This document shows, one piece after another, positions 22,501-31,214 of a stretch of DNA of 64,000 bases. The notes under the pieces were generated by a model. The model saw only the letters and a list, made by a program, of their open reading frames with translations. It searched no databases and had not been told where the DNA came from. Position numbers and translations under genes: made by a program. Location of the stretch: positions 7,626,001 to 7,690,000 of the forward strand of contig JAWNGF010000001.1 in the NCBI GenBank assembly GCA_037039685.1, read 5' to 3'. Source of the DNA: Ceratobasidium sp. AG-K. Its lineage: Eukaryota > Basidiomycota > Agaricomycetes > Cantharellales > Ceratobasidiaceae. How positions within the stretch are numbered: the first letter of the stretch is position 1; every line of letters starts with the position of its first letter.

Positions 22501-22904
22501 GCCGCATCGACGTATTTTTGGTGGGCGGTCGCGACTGCAGCGAATTTCTCCGCATGCGAGTCTCGGAACTCCTTTCCCGACTGCCAATCTGGCATGTGGA
22601 TACCCTTAACAGGGGCCGGGAGTTGTCCGGCATTTAGCAGCGCGTTAAACCGGTTGACACCGGCTTCGGCTGTTGCCAACTTCTGGGCGTAACCATGAAG
22701 TTCCTTGAACGGGCCCCGAAGGACTTCCTTATACGTCAAGGGGACGCAGTCGAGGACTTCCGTCCAAGACCGGGCGTGAGCGGAAGCGTTGATCCGCACC
22801 AACTCGGACTCAACACCCCCATTCAACGCGGTGCCCAAAAGGGCGGGGGACATGGCACGGGCGAAAGAGGGGAAACGGGAGGTATCAGCCTTAGAGGACG
22901 CCAT
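19575..22904 (-). CDS. Penelope-like element polyprotein: ORF1-like domain plus PLE reverse transcriptase
   Basis: 1109 codons without a stop. Residues 1-274 are helix- and charge-rich (coiled-coil ORF1-like: LRKAERDALIKDVAVLGARIIELEEAKTMAEKY..), followed by a basic/Gln-rich linker. The PLE-type RT starts near residue 380. Characteristic boxes: LSAGLKFMCFSPLN, LPTDKNLGSAVVSREWYLEKC (about 533), FYGIPKIHKNPWKMRPIV, ISGDVTAYYPNVPLDRA, QRKGLAMGVASSPDIANLYGAE, FYNRYIDDVLAFV (catalytic Asp pair, about 804), AIFLDMLIYL and SHHPLDVKRGTFIGEMTRM. The C-terminus (after about 950) is charged and contains RRKRKAARV, a possible nuclear signal. There is no GIY-YIG endonuclease. All catalytic Asp residues are present, so the copy may be active. 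A 55-nt intron-like segment (22028-22082) would change the product; see the separate entry. Confidence 0.88.
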   Translation of the reverse strand: MASSKADTSRFPSFARAMSPALLGTALNGGVESELVRINASAHARSWTEVLDCVPLTYKEVLRGPFKELHGYAQKLATAEAGVNRFNALLNAGQLPAPVKGIHMPDWQSGKEFRDSHAEKFAAVATAHQKYVDAAWEAGRELKAAEAMFYRDCLKPEVWWPKWLEVIGSRYEQIAKHVVPAPEGEGNDLHIAYGAHPLRKAERDALIKDVAVLGARIIELEEAKTMAEKYKTERKAALKDAADVEMGDVEEVTSEGVKALIAAEVRKAVAGAKKVSTCPYPQCNCAELDSHPGPSSQGPQGQARPQVSCQEGQGRPHRSENRSRRPPTLWPCAEEVAREGQGQRATPQGQRIRQLEEEVAGMSWQYEHPRTYPDEMLLLPLRSAIRLLLSRVPLEVRRLAKFRSGVHVGPDVVVPPSVYIHLSAGLKFMCFSPLNKMLPLEAYDKFTNTIKWKYHFQGELLNPNPDEYHPEFDDGKRSNKIAPYSSRQLEAGLAKGQEAIERMLADIPTSGLPRDHGLVKLQPVKDFLLNRKYLVLPTDKNLGSAVVSREWYLEKCGDILRDRTSYSRVMLTEVDRLLNDKRSLIVWLARHGTWPGITDQQRKWLVHRLPNDEVDPYDGVPRFYGIPKIHKNPWKMRPIVPCHSAMQNPAAKVLSFLLKPIVQAQPYILEGSKQLAMRLDKLRLPPGKKVWIISGDVTAYYPNVPLDRARVVTQAFLFEHYFPGVDAPDMNNEQHSNALQAWGVMFDIANDNLVMRFQDDWYVQRKGLAMGVASSPDIANLYGAESETRCIEQLGGSVLFYNRYIDDVLAFVVADDFSEAQKIADSIIIESCEIVWSVSKTHAIFLDMLIYLEPESDRVHYKLYKKAQNNHERIPWASHHPLDVKRGTFIGEMTRMATLSSNVGHYERALEGLRDLYVARGYPLHMVNSWLKKFATARWHNRLSPREEEESGGLHVIKTLFNPVWAFVKISEVHRAIMEDWVDELQPESTVSQQATLWDVGVRRVVPPHKARRKRKAARVGAGMTFSSEVISESDSDFAEELDPLPSKWRRTERHTKASRADPKSLSLLMSRSMILSRKRHLSLGDLAATWRKTVLGYIEDGHELIDLD
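22028..22082 (-). other. Candidate retained/alternative intron inside the PLE ORF
   Basis: On the minus strand, GTAAGT follows codon 274 (..AGAKK) and CATCCAG ends 55 nt later; 55 is not a multiple of 3. Removal gives a 340-residue protein ending at 21827 with a Lys/Pro-rich tail (VPPPKGPKVKPGPKSLAKKG.. ending NSKKK). Retention gives the 1109-residue RT fusion. Size and ends match host introns in this window. Confidence 0.6.
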
Positions 22905-22947
22905 TGAGGGGGGCTTACGATGGTGGATACGAGGGGCTCCAAACGGT

Positions 22948-23045
22948 TAGGTTAGAAACGGGATGGAACGGTTAGGTTAGGTTAGGTTAGGTTAGGTTAG
23001 GTTAGGTTAGGTTAGGTTAGGTTAGGTTAGGTTAGGTTAGGTTAG
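22948..23045 (+). repeat. Telomere-like (TTAGG)n array with an embedded 16-nt PLE end
   Basis: Plus strand: GGTTAGGTTAG, then AAACGGGATGGAACG (the PLE 3'-terminal sequence also seen at 18726-18741), then fifteen perfect GTTAG units (22971-23045). The unit is 5 bp (TTAGG), not the TTAGGG common in basidiomycetes. The G-rich strand runs left to right, as on a chromosome end facing right. The last unit forms the stop codon of the PAN1 gene on the other strand. Confidence 0.92.
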
Positions 23046-25937
23046 TTAGTGTCGTCGTCTCGCGCGGGGGGCTTGTTGTAGAATTCATTCTTGGGAGTGG
23101 GAGTGACGATAGTGGGCGTACGCGAGGCGGGTGGGAGGTTGGATGACGGCGTAGGCGCTGCGATCGGTGGGGCCGGTGGGGGAGGTGGTGGCGGGGGCGG
23201 AGCAGATTCCGATTCGGCAGGAGCACCCCATGGGTTGGCAGCAGCAGGAGTCGCAAGGGCAGGAGTGGCTCCCTGCTTCTTGAAAAACGGATTGGTGCTC
23301 GACGTCTGTGCCGGGCCAGGAGGCACTGGGGGAGGCGCAGGTGGGGGCGGCGGGGGAGCTTCAAACGCCTCGTCGGGGACAGTAGGTTCGGGGACAGGCT
23401 CGGGCCTAGCACTTCCACGAGACCGGACAGGCGGGGGTGGAGCACGCTTCGTGTCCTGGGCTGGAGCGGGGGCGGGAGGGGCGGCGGGTACGGCGGGAGA
23501 ACGAGCAGCCGCCCGCCTAGCCTGGAACTCTTCTTCAGCACGCTGGGCCTCCTCTTCCTCTTTCCTCAACGCCTCGAGCCGCTTCCTGCGCTCTTCAATC
23601 GCCTTTTCACGCCTCTTCAGTTCTTCATCCTCTTCATCAAACGCAGGCGCCGCCGGAACGGGAGCAGGTGCCGGGGCAGGTGCAGGAGGGGCCTTGACAG
23701 GCGGGGGCGGGGCAGACCCCCTCGACACGGGCGGGGGTGGGGCAGCCTTGGGAGGGGCAGGGGCAGGAGGCTTGGGCGCACCTCCACGGGCTTCTTCCAA
23801 CCTCGCACGGCGCTTGGCCTCTCGCTCCTCGGCCTCCTTTTCAGCCTGCTTGGCCTTTTCCTCGGCCTCTTTGCGCTCGGCTTCGAGTCGCTCTTCAACG
23901 GCGCTCGGGCCGGTCGAGGTGCCACTATATCCCGATACACCAAGCGCGCGCATGCGTTCTTGAATCTTGGCTTGCGTCTGGGCTTTGAGTCGCGCCGCGC
24001 GCTCTTCGCGCGTTTCGCCCTTGGGAGTCGGCGTCGCGGGTGCAGGTGGGGGAGGAGGCGGTGCTGCGTCGGCCGAAGGGCCACTCGGAGGCGGAGCAGG
24101 CGTACGAGCTTTGCGTGGGGGTGGAGAGGGTGATCGGTCCCGGTTGCGAGAGTAGGGACGGTCGCGTTCGTCATAGTTGCGCGAGCGGGGGCGGTCGTCG
24201 TCGCGGTCGTAGGTTCCACGCAGGTAGCCCGTATCGCGTTCACGTTCACGTTCGCGGTCTCTATCATATCGGTCGCGGTCGCGGTCTCGGTCGTAATCGT
24301 CGTCTCGGTCGCGGCGGTACCCGCTCGAAGTCTGGTTGCGCCTATCACGATCACGAGCCCAGTCGCGGTCCTCTTCCTTGCGCCGGCGATCACGATCTTC
24401 GAGTTTCCGTTCGACTTCGGGAATACGCTCGTGCATGAGCTTGAGCAACTCGCGTTCGAGTTTGCGGCGCTCTTCGTCCTTGGACCCAGTCCTCGGGCCA
24501 CGCGAGACGTACTCGAGATCGTCCTGGACGCGGCGGACTTCATACTTGAGATCCTCCATCTCACGATCGAGTTCATCGTCGTCCCGGCCTCTCGTCGCAG
24601 CCTTGTCGAGCATCTTGGACGCATTCTCGAGCTGACGTTTCATATCCGCAAGATCCGAACTGGGACTCTCTTCCCCAAACCGAACTCGGCTCCGGTCGAT
24701 ATGACGCGCGGCCGACTTGTAGCCCTTGACATCGGTATCATCGTGGCGATAGACTGTGCCATCCTTGCGATCGTTCGGGCCCTGGTCGTGGAAGGATCGC
24801 TGGGGGGCACGCGATGCGGGAGAGGCATTCGTGGAGCGGACGTGGGTGTCGTTTTTAAGTAGGTCCTTGAGGAACCCGACTTGATCTCCGAGGTCACGCG
24901 CCGAGGCTGGGACAAGCTCCGGGGGCAAGACGTCAGGGATTTCGTTTCCGTTTAGGCCTAGACTGGCGTGAGCGAGATTGAACAATAAAACCAGAGGACG
25001 TACGTCTGAAGATTAGGCCCATTGCGACATGGAATTCGGCGAGGTTGAGCTTCCCACGGTTATCGCCGTCGGCCAACGTCCTAGGTGAATATTAGCGACA
25101 GTCAACCACAGACGTTTGGACTTACCAAATCTTGGCAAGGTCATCGCGCGAGAGGCCGCTCTGGCCAAAGACTTCGAGCGCCATCTGACCGCTGATAAAG
25201 CCGGTGCCGCCCTGGTCCCAAGCGCGGAAGATCTGATCGTAATTCTTTTGCTCGTCGCGCGAAAGCTTCCACGGCACACGGGGCGCGGCAGTCCCCCGCT
25301 GCTCGTTATGCTGCTGAATCGACTGCTGGAGCGACTGGCCGCCCTGAGGACCGCCCGCAAACTGGAGCGCACCACCTTGGTTGGGTTGAAAGTTGGACGC
25401 GGGCATAAAAGTGCTCGTCATCATCTGCACGCGTGGATCGTGGAACCCAGTCATCTGAGGGACAAGAGGCGCTGCCGACAGCCCGCCCCCGCCTTGCCAT
25501 CCCGTGGCCTGAGGAACCAACGCCGGCGACGCGCTCAAAAAGCGCTGAGGCTGCTGCGGCACATTCAGCTGCGGCACAGGAGGCACGGACTGCGCATGCT
25601 GGAAGCCTGGCCGCTGACCCGGGAACCCCGTTGCCTGCGGTTGGAGCCCGAACCCCGTCTGCTGCGGCTGCTGGAACCCCGGCTGGAACCCCGTCTGCTG
25701 AGGCTGGAATGCGCCTTGTTGGAACCCTTGCTGTTGAAAACCAGTTGGTTGCGGCTGGAACCCGCCTTGAGGTTGACCAGCACCGAGAAAACCAGATCGC
25801 TGCTGCTGTTGTGGGAAACCGGTCGCTTGCGGTTGGAGGCCACCGCCGAATCCACCCTGACCAAATTGCTGTTGTTGAGGCTGTTGAAACTGTTGTTGCT
25901 GTTGGGGCTGCCCGCCGGGCCGCCAGTTGGGATTCAT
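23042..25937 (-). pseudogene. PAN1: PAN1 homologue, C-terminus lost at the telomere-like array
   Basis: Three exons: 25126-25937, 25004-25080 and 23042-24957. N-terminal ~200 residues: Gln/Gly-rich with repeated LQPQATGF/QPTGF motifs. They are followed by one EH domain (WKLSRDEQKNYDQIFRAWD, then TLADGDNRGKLNLAEFHVAMGLIF), a coiled coil, an Arg/Asp-rich stretch, a second coiled coil (EERLEAERKEAEEKAKQAEKEAEE) and long poly-Pro tracts. Pan1 scaffolds endocytic actin patches and activates Arp2/3. Family members continue after the poly-Pro region into an acidic segment and a WH2 actin-binding motif. Here the reading frame reaches PPARDDDTN and stops on a TAA made by the last TTAGG unit, so those parts are missing. 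The truncated protein may retain scaffold functions; alternatively the join is an assembly artefact. Confidence 0.8.
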
Positions 25938-26930
25938 CGCGACTCGACGCGGTGGTGGTCAGAATGACGTCCTTGATATACCCTGCCTAGCTTTGTCAGG
26001 ATGTATTAGTCATCAACCCTGTCTAGGCGCTGTGGGGGATGTCTGTTTCACCGTTCAACATGGAATCGCTCGGAATTGTCTCTGGTATGTTTTTCAAGGG
26101 ATCTACGGAATCTCTGGATATCAACATGTAGCTGGGTTATGACTTTTCGTCTTTTTGTCAACCTCGCCCCCGAATTGGCAATAATATTTGGGCTGTCAGC
26201 TCCCACGACCGGAGCGTAGAGCGCAGACCCATAACGGCAGACAGATCATTCTAGAGCTGCTACCAGATAAAAATATAGAAAAAGAAGTTTCGTTATGATA
26301 ACACGTATAATCACTTCTCTCCCCATTTCGTATCAAGTACAATTTGTCCCATTTTCTGTTTCATTTCAGGCACCCCGATCAACGTCCCACGCCGTCCAGC
26401 TCGATGACGCGTCACAGAGTTGCCGATTCAGTGGGCCCCGAGAAACTACTGCTGAAAGTCTCTCTTTCAGGATAAGATACTTTTCACCTCGCAGAATCGC
26501 TGGCTTTTAGCCAAATTTTCTATTTAGTGGGGGCACGGCATATACCATAACGCATTTTGTCCACATTGTATCACGTGCCGAGAGGGTGCACAGAATGTCC
26601 ATGCATACACTCGTCCTCTCAAGAATCGCAGACGATGCCTTACGTCCGAAACAAACCTTGGTAAGAGTACGCAAATCAAGACAGAGTTGGGACCCATGGC
26701 TCCAGGGGCCTAAACCCGCTCAAGCGCTCACTTTACGCGCGGGAGAACCCCAATCTTGGCCCAAGCCTCCACTCTACGCGTGGAGTAACCCTTCTATTAC
26801 TTCCTAGGAGCCGGAATCACCCTAGCATGCAAACACGGTTTATTCACGCATCTCACAAGATTGAAACACTTCGCCACAACTCCCGCTCCCCAACTTTCAG
26901 ACATACTTTCCGAGCCAAGCGAACCTTCTG
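25938..26930. other. Intergenic region
   Basis: PAN1 upstream region and the 3' flank of the P450 gene. It contains two similar GCGCTCACTTTACGCG / CTCCACTCTACGCG words near 26730-26780. No supported gene. Confidence 0.4.
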
Positions 26931-29096
26931 CTAAAGAAATTGCTCCAAGGCGGCCTCACTCAATAGCTTCACACTCTGTTCAGACCGAGGGGTAATCGAG
27001 CACTCAAAGTCTCCCAGACATCTTGAAACCTAATCAGAACCCCGAATGCGTGGTAATTAGAGACTTACCCAATAAGCGCGTTGGAGTTCATCTGAACGAC
27101 CGGGACGATATCCTTTCCGTCCTTGTCCTTTGGCAGCCGGATGTCAAAGAAAGAAAGCAACGACGCCAGCGAGATAAAAAGCATCGCTTCTACTATATGG
27201 TTCCCGGGGCACGACCTATATTTTGATCAATTAGTTGTTCCGCTACATGCCGTAGTTCAATTTCTTACCTCCGACCAAAGCCGAATACGGGAGGACTGGG
27301 CGTCGTAGGGTCCAAAAAGCGATCGGGTTTGAACCGCTCAGGCTCGGGATAAACAGATTCGTTATAGCTCATGGCCCTATAACTAGCATGAGTGACGCGT
27401 AGCAATGCAAGCGTAGGAGGACCTACCAAATGTTGGCTACCCTATAGCATTTAATCAGGTTTGTTAGCCCAGAAACTAGCCACGAGTGCAGACGTACACA
27501 TGTGTGCCTTTGGGAATTCGATAACCCCTGTACTCATCGTCTTCGGTAGTCTCATGTGGAATCGCTTTGAAACCGTGAGCGCAAGTTACGATCGCTTCGA
27601 GAGCAACTAACCCAGGGGTGTAACTGGCTGCCATCTAAGCACCTCTTTCATAATGCACTCGAGGTAGGGCATCGAATCCCTGTCGCTCATCTCGGGCAGT
27701 CGGTCACGTCCGACCACTTCATCGACTTCAACTTGTGCTTTGGCCAAAATGTCTTGGTGCATAGCCATTGCGAGGACAAATACGGACGTCGTCGCAGCAG
27801 TCTAAAATCGCGTTAGATGAAATATCGTACAATGTGGAATGGACTTGCGGGATCGGTCCCGGCTAGGCACGGTCACGTGAGCTTCTGCGGACGCGCATAT
27901 AACAGGAAAGCTTACTGCTAAACACGCTTCCAGCCATCCACTTGATCTTATCTTCCTCCTGAAGATGGCCCATCGAATCAGTGTTGTTTTCCAGCTCAGC
28001 CAACAAATCTTTGACTGCCGAAGGCTGGGCAGTTCCATTTGCCTGATTCAAGTCGAGTCAGAGGTTGAACTATATTTACAGATCAAACTTACTATTTGCT
28101 GCTTCGTCCAGTTGAACGGCGCATCCATCATCTCGTCCCTCTCCTTTCTCCACACCTTGATATTTTGCTTCCATTTGGTTCCAGGGAACCAGTCCGGAAC
28201 GTACCGCAACACAGGTATCGTGTTGACAAGAAAGTCTATCCGCGAGTTAATGTATCTCGTTCCCGGAGCCGGGTAAACTTACTGGCGGGGATAGTAGCCT
28301 GGCACAAGTTGCCCACTGCGTTCTCGATCAGCTCAACTAGAGGGTCATTCTCCGAGGTGACTTCATATCCATAAATGGCAGACATCAAGGTAGCCCCGTT
28401 CATTCTGAAACCCTTCCAATTGAAATAAAGGCGCATACCTTAAAACATTACTCACATTTTGAATTCTCGAACAAAGTTCCCGGGACTTGCCGATAGTCGA
28501 TGAAGAGCTTGCCTTGCTTGTTTGACCATCGTCGGCCAATGCTGCATGGTTGCTTTCTTGTGCATAAATGCATGGGACATGCGTCGCTGGCTTCTCCATC
28601 GCTCGCCGTATGGTAGCCTTCCTGTTCTGTTACTCCAGTCCACACTAAAATTCCAAATCGTGAGCCGAACAAGGGAAACAGAGTGCTCAAAGGCGCTTAC
28701 AGATCTGGAAAAGAGGTCATTGGCTCCTGAGGTCTGCTAGAGTATATCGCAGAACGCCGTTCAAGCAGGTCGTTTGCGGCACGAGAAGAATTCAAGATGA
28801 GAACGGTCCTTCCGGGGGTAGATAGAGAAATTATATCGCCTTTAATTGTAGTGTTAGCGACTTGCCAATTCATTGTTTCAGCACTGACTATTCAGCTCTT
28901 GACCCCATCGCGCGTACACTAGATGTTCATCCGACTTGGGCAGTTTGCACAAATGTCCAATGAACGGATCTGGCTTCGGGCAGGGTGGTAGAGGGAGCTT
29001 TCGCTCGCGGGTGCGTCGAGTCACAGTGTACCAAAGGCTGATGGCAATTGCGAGGATTGCCAGCGGAAGCTGGGCATGAGGGAGGTTCCAGGTCAT
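26931..29096 (-). CDS. Cytochrome P450 monooxygenase (microsomal, fungal type)
   Basis: Start at 29096 (MTWNLPHAQLPLAILAIAISLWYTV, an N-terminal membrane anchor), then a basic patch and PLPPCPKPDPFIGHL (Pro-rich hinge). Exons continue with GDIISLSTPGRTVLILNSSRAANDLLERRSAIYS, LPYGERWRSQRRMSHAF (helix C), MNGATLMSAIYGYEVTSENDPLVEL, VLRYVPDWFPGTKWK, KEVLRWQPV (K-helix ExxR), EPERFKPDRFLD and FGFGRRSCPG. The last holds the heme-ligand Cys (near 27210) and is split by an intron between Arg and Ser. The C-terminus ECSITPRSEQSVKLLSEAALEQFL ends at TAG 26933-26931. About a dozen short introns can be placed without breaking the frame. It oxidises small lipophilic substrates with NADPH-P450 reductase at the ER; the substrate cannot be told. 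Two pseudogene pieces of a close relative lie 1-4 kb upstream. Confidence 0.82.
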
Positions 29097-30099
29097 GTCT
29101 AACAGTTTAATGTCGAGGTAGGACGATGGTGAATGAGCAGGTTTACGTCCTTTTCTACTCACGCGTTTTCCGGGACTACATAGAAATATGGGGTCCTACA
29201 ATTCGCTTCAAGCCTGCTCCCAATAATTAACCACAAAGAATACGCCTGGCAGCTAAAATTGTCTCGGTTTTAACCGAAATACTAAAAAACCACAGCTTCT
29301 CAACCCAAAATATACGAAAGTGGGAAAACTAGGGTGGAGAGATCTAACAGGGAACGGGTGAGTCCAGATTCTAGGGTGATGGGGTTGAGGGTGCGGATTT
29401 TTAGCGCTCTCTCCTCGGTTCATAGTCTTGGATCATGGAGTTGGTGCGTTTTCTAACCGCTTCAAGACCTAGGACAAAGCAGCAGATGCATGCCGCCCTA
29501 GGAGTGTGGTTCCTCGCCCCTGAAATCGAGCATACTTTCTTGAAGGTCTGGGGCTTTTGCCTTCTATGGCACAGACCCCACTAAGTTGTTCCCTCCGAAA
29601 GATAGCCTGTCAATCGTAATGTACCCTCAGGATTGTCTAGTTGCTCGGCTCCTGGTAATATTGGATTTTTCGCCACTGATACCAGCCTGCTCATCGTGAC
29701 TGAATTGCAAAGTATTTGTGATGTCGGGAAGTCCCAAACAGATCGAGGCCGGACATACCAAATAGAGTAACAGTATCCACCGATACCACCAGCGAGTTTC
29801 CTCCTCTACCTAAGTATATGATAGTGCAGTATATAAGGAAGTGTTTGAATGGAATCCTTGGGCGCGATAAAAGCGATTTGGTCATCTTCTCACTCAACTT
29901 CAACATCTCAGGGGGATTCAATCGTAAATATGCCTTTAATCTTCAGCCCTCTGAGCATGGATTACAAACCCAGAAACAATTGATAAACACATAGGCCAGT
30001 CTACAGATATTAAACAAGGCAGTAAGATTGTGTAACATGTCTCATCTATTCATACTCATCTTCTTCAATAGTTGAATGCGGAACTTTTTTCAATAGATT
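29097..30099. other. Intergenic region
   Basis: P450 upstream region and degraded DNA. No motif-supported gene; short ORFs only. Confidence 0.35.
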
Positions 30100-30930
30100 C
30101 TATTCTGGGGTATCGTTAAAAGGGAAATACTTACTGAAAGGCGCCACCGGCTGCCACCTTAGCACCCCTCTCAACTCGCATTCGACGTAAGGCAGTGAAT
30201 CTCTATCGCTCATTTCGGGGAGTCGATCACGTCCAATAACTCGATCGACCTCGGCTTGAGCTTTAGCCAGTATTCCTTGGTTCAGGACTATGGCTAGGAT
30301 GAACACAGATGTTGTTGCGGCTGACTAAATAGCACATTAGATGAGACATCAAACCCGCAGGGACGGACTTGCAATATCAGCTCCAGCTAGGTTTGGCTAC
30401 GCAGGTCGAGTGCAGGTGGGCATATAGCACGTAGACATCCTACCTACGTGTACAGTCCCGGTCACCCACTTATAAGCTTGACAATGTTTTCTTCTTAGGA
30501 GTAATGACCCGCCGACTTGGAGTTGGTCTCTAATCAAGCTAACAGTGTTTGGGTGCTGAATGCGGAGCCGTCCCGTTAGCCTAATGCGAGCCCCAAACAG
30601 GTCAGAAAGTAGATATGATGAGCACTGCGCTTCAGACTTACAGTCCCTCTTTTTTGTCCACTGAAATGGCACATCTATCATTTCATCCCTCACTTTCTTC
30701 CACTCCTTGACTGTTTGTTTCTAGTGAGTTCCAGGGAACCAGTCGGGAATGTACCGTAGCCCCGGGAACAGGTTGACCATCGAGGACTTACTGGGAGGCA
30801 TAACAGCTTCCAAAAAGTGATCCAGCGTTTTCTCCAAAAATTTGACCAAAGGATCATCCGCCGAGGTCACTTCGTACTCGTAAACCGCCGATAACAACGT
30901 CGAGCCGGACATTCTAGTATATTTGTTCCG
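30100..30930 (-). pseudogene. Cytochrome P450 pseudogene, middle part (same gene as 33085-33723)
   Basis: Minus-strand pieces match the neighbouring intact P450: RMSGSTLLSAVYEYEVTSADDPLVKFLEKTL (about 30830-30915), VNLFPGLRYIPDWFPGTH, then an in-frame TAG (near 30721) where Trp is expected before KQTVKEWKKVRDEMIDVPFQWTKK. The next recognisable piece is ILAIVLNQGILAKAQAEVDRVIGRDRLPEMSDRDSLPYVECELRGVLRWQPVAPF (to about 30130). The heme region is missing. The fragment begins at the residue position where the fragment at 33085-33723 stops. Confidence 0.75.
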
Positions 30931-31214
30931 AGTTAGACGCCGGCCCTCAAACAAACGTCTATAATCATGAACCCCGCCAGACTCAATCCGCCGAGTCGGA
31001 CGCGAAATATTCAATAATTGATACCAAGGATTGTACAGGAGGAAACCATCCACCGAGTCGTACACATATATAAAAGACATCTCAAGCATAGCAGGAATTA
31101 CAAGAAGCCGTGGTTGCGTATGTATGCGATGTGACTAGCGAGTGCAGCGGAATTGAGCCATCAGAGTAGGTGCAAGAGAAACTAAGACAACTGTCAAAGC
31201 GCAAACCGAACCCG

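Larger units (their letters stand above)
18711..22947 (-). mobile_element. Endonuclease-deficient Penelope-like retroelement (Coprina/Athena type) at a telomere-like junction
   Basis: Minus-strand element: 5' UTR about 22947-22905, one ORF 22904-19575, a 3' region of about 860 bp with a hammerhead ribozyme, and a 3' end at about 18725. Each end abuts TTAGG units: TTAGGTTAG at the 3' junction with the Copia LTR, and GGTTAGGTTAG plus the (TTAGG)15 array beyond the 5' end. This is the orientation expected if a chromosome 3' end primed reverse transcription and telomere repeats were later added to the cDNA end. EN-deficient PLEs of this kind (Coprina in basidiomycetes, Athena in bdelloid rotifers) are known to reside at telomeres. 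No GIY-YIG domain was found. Confidence 0.85.

Noticed and set aside
23091..23963. 290-codon plus-strand ORF rich in Gly/Ala
   Set aside because: Exact antisense of the poly-Pro part of PAN1; composition is a mirror of Pro codons.
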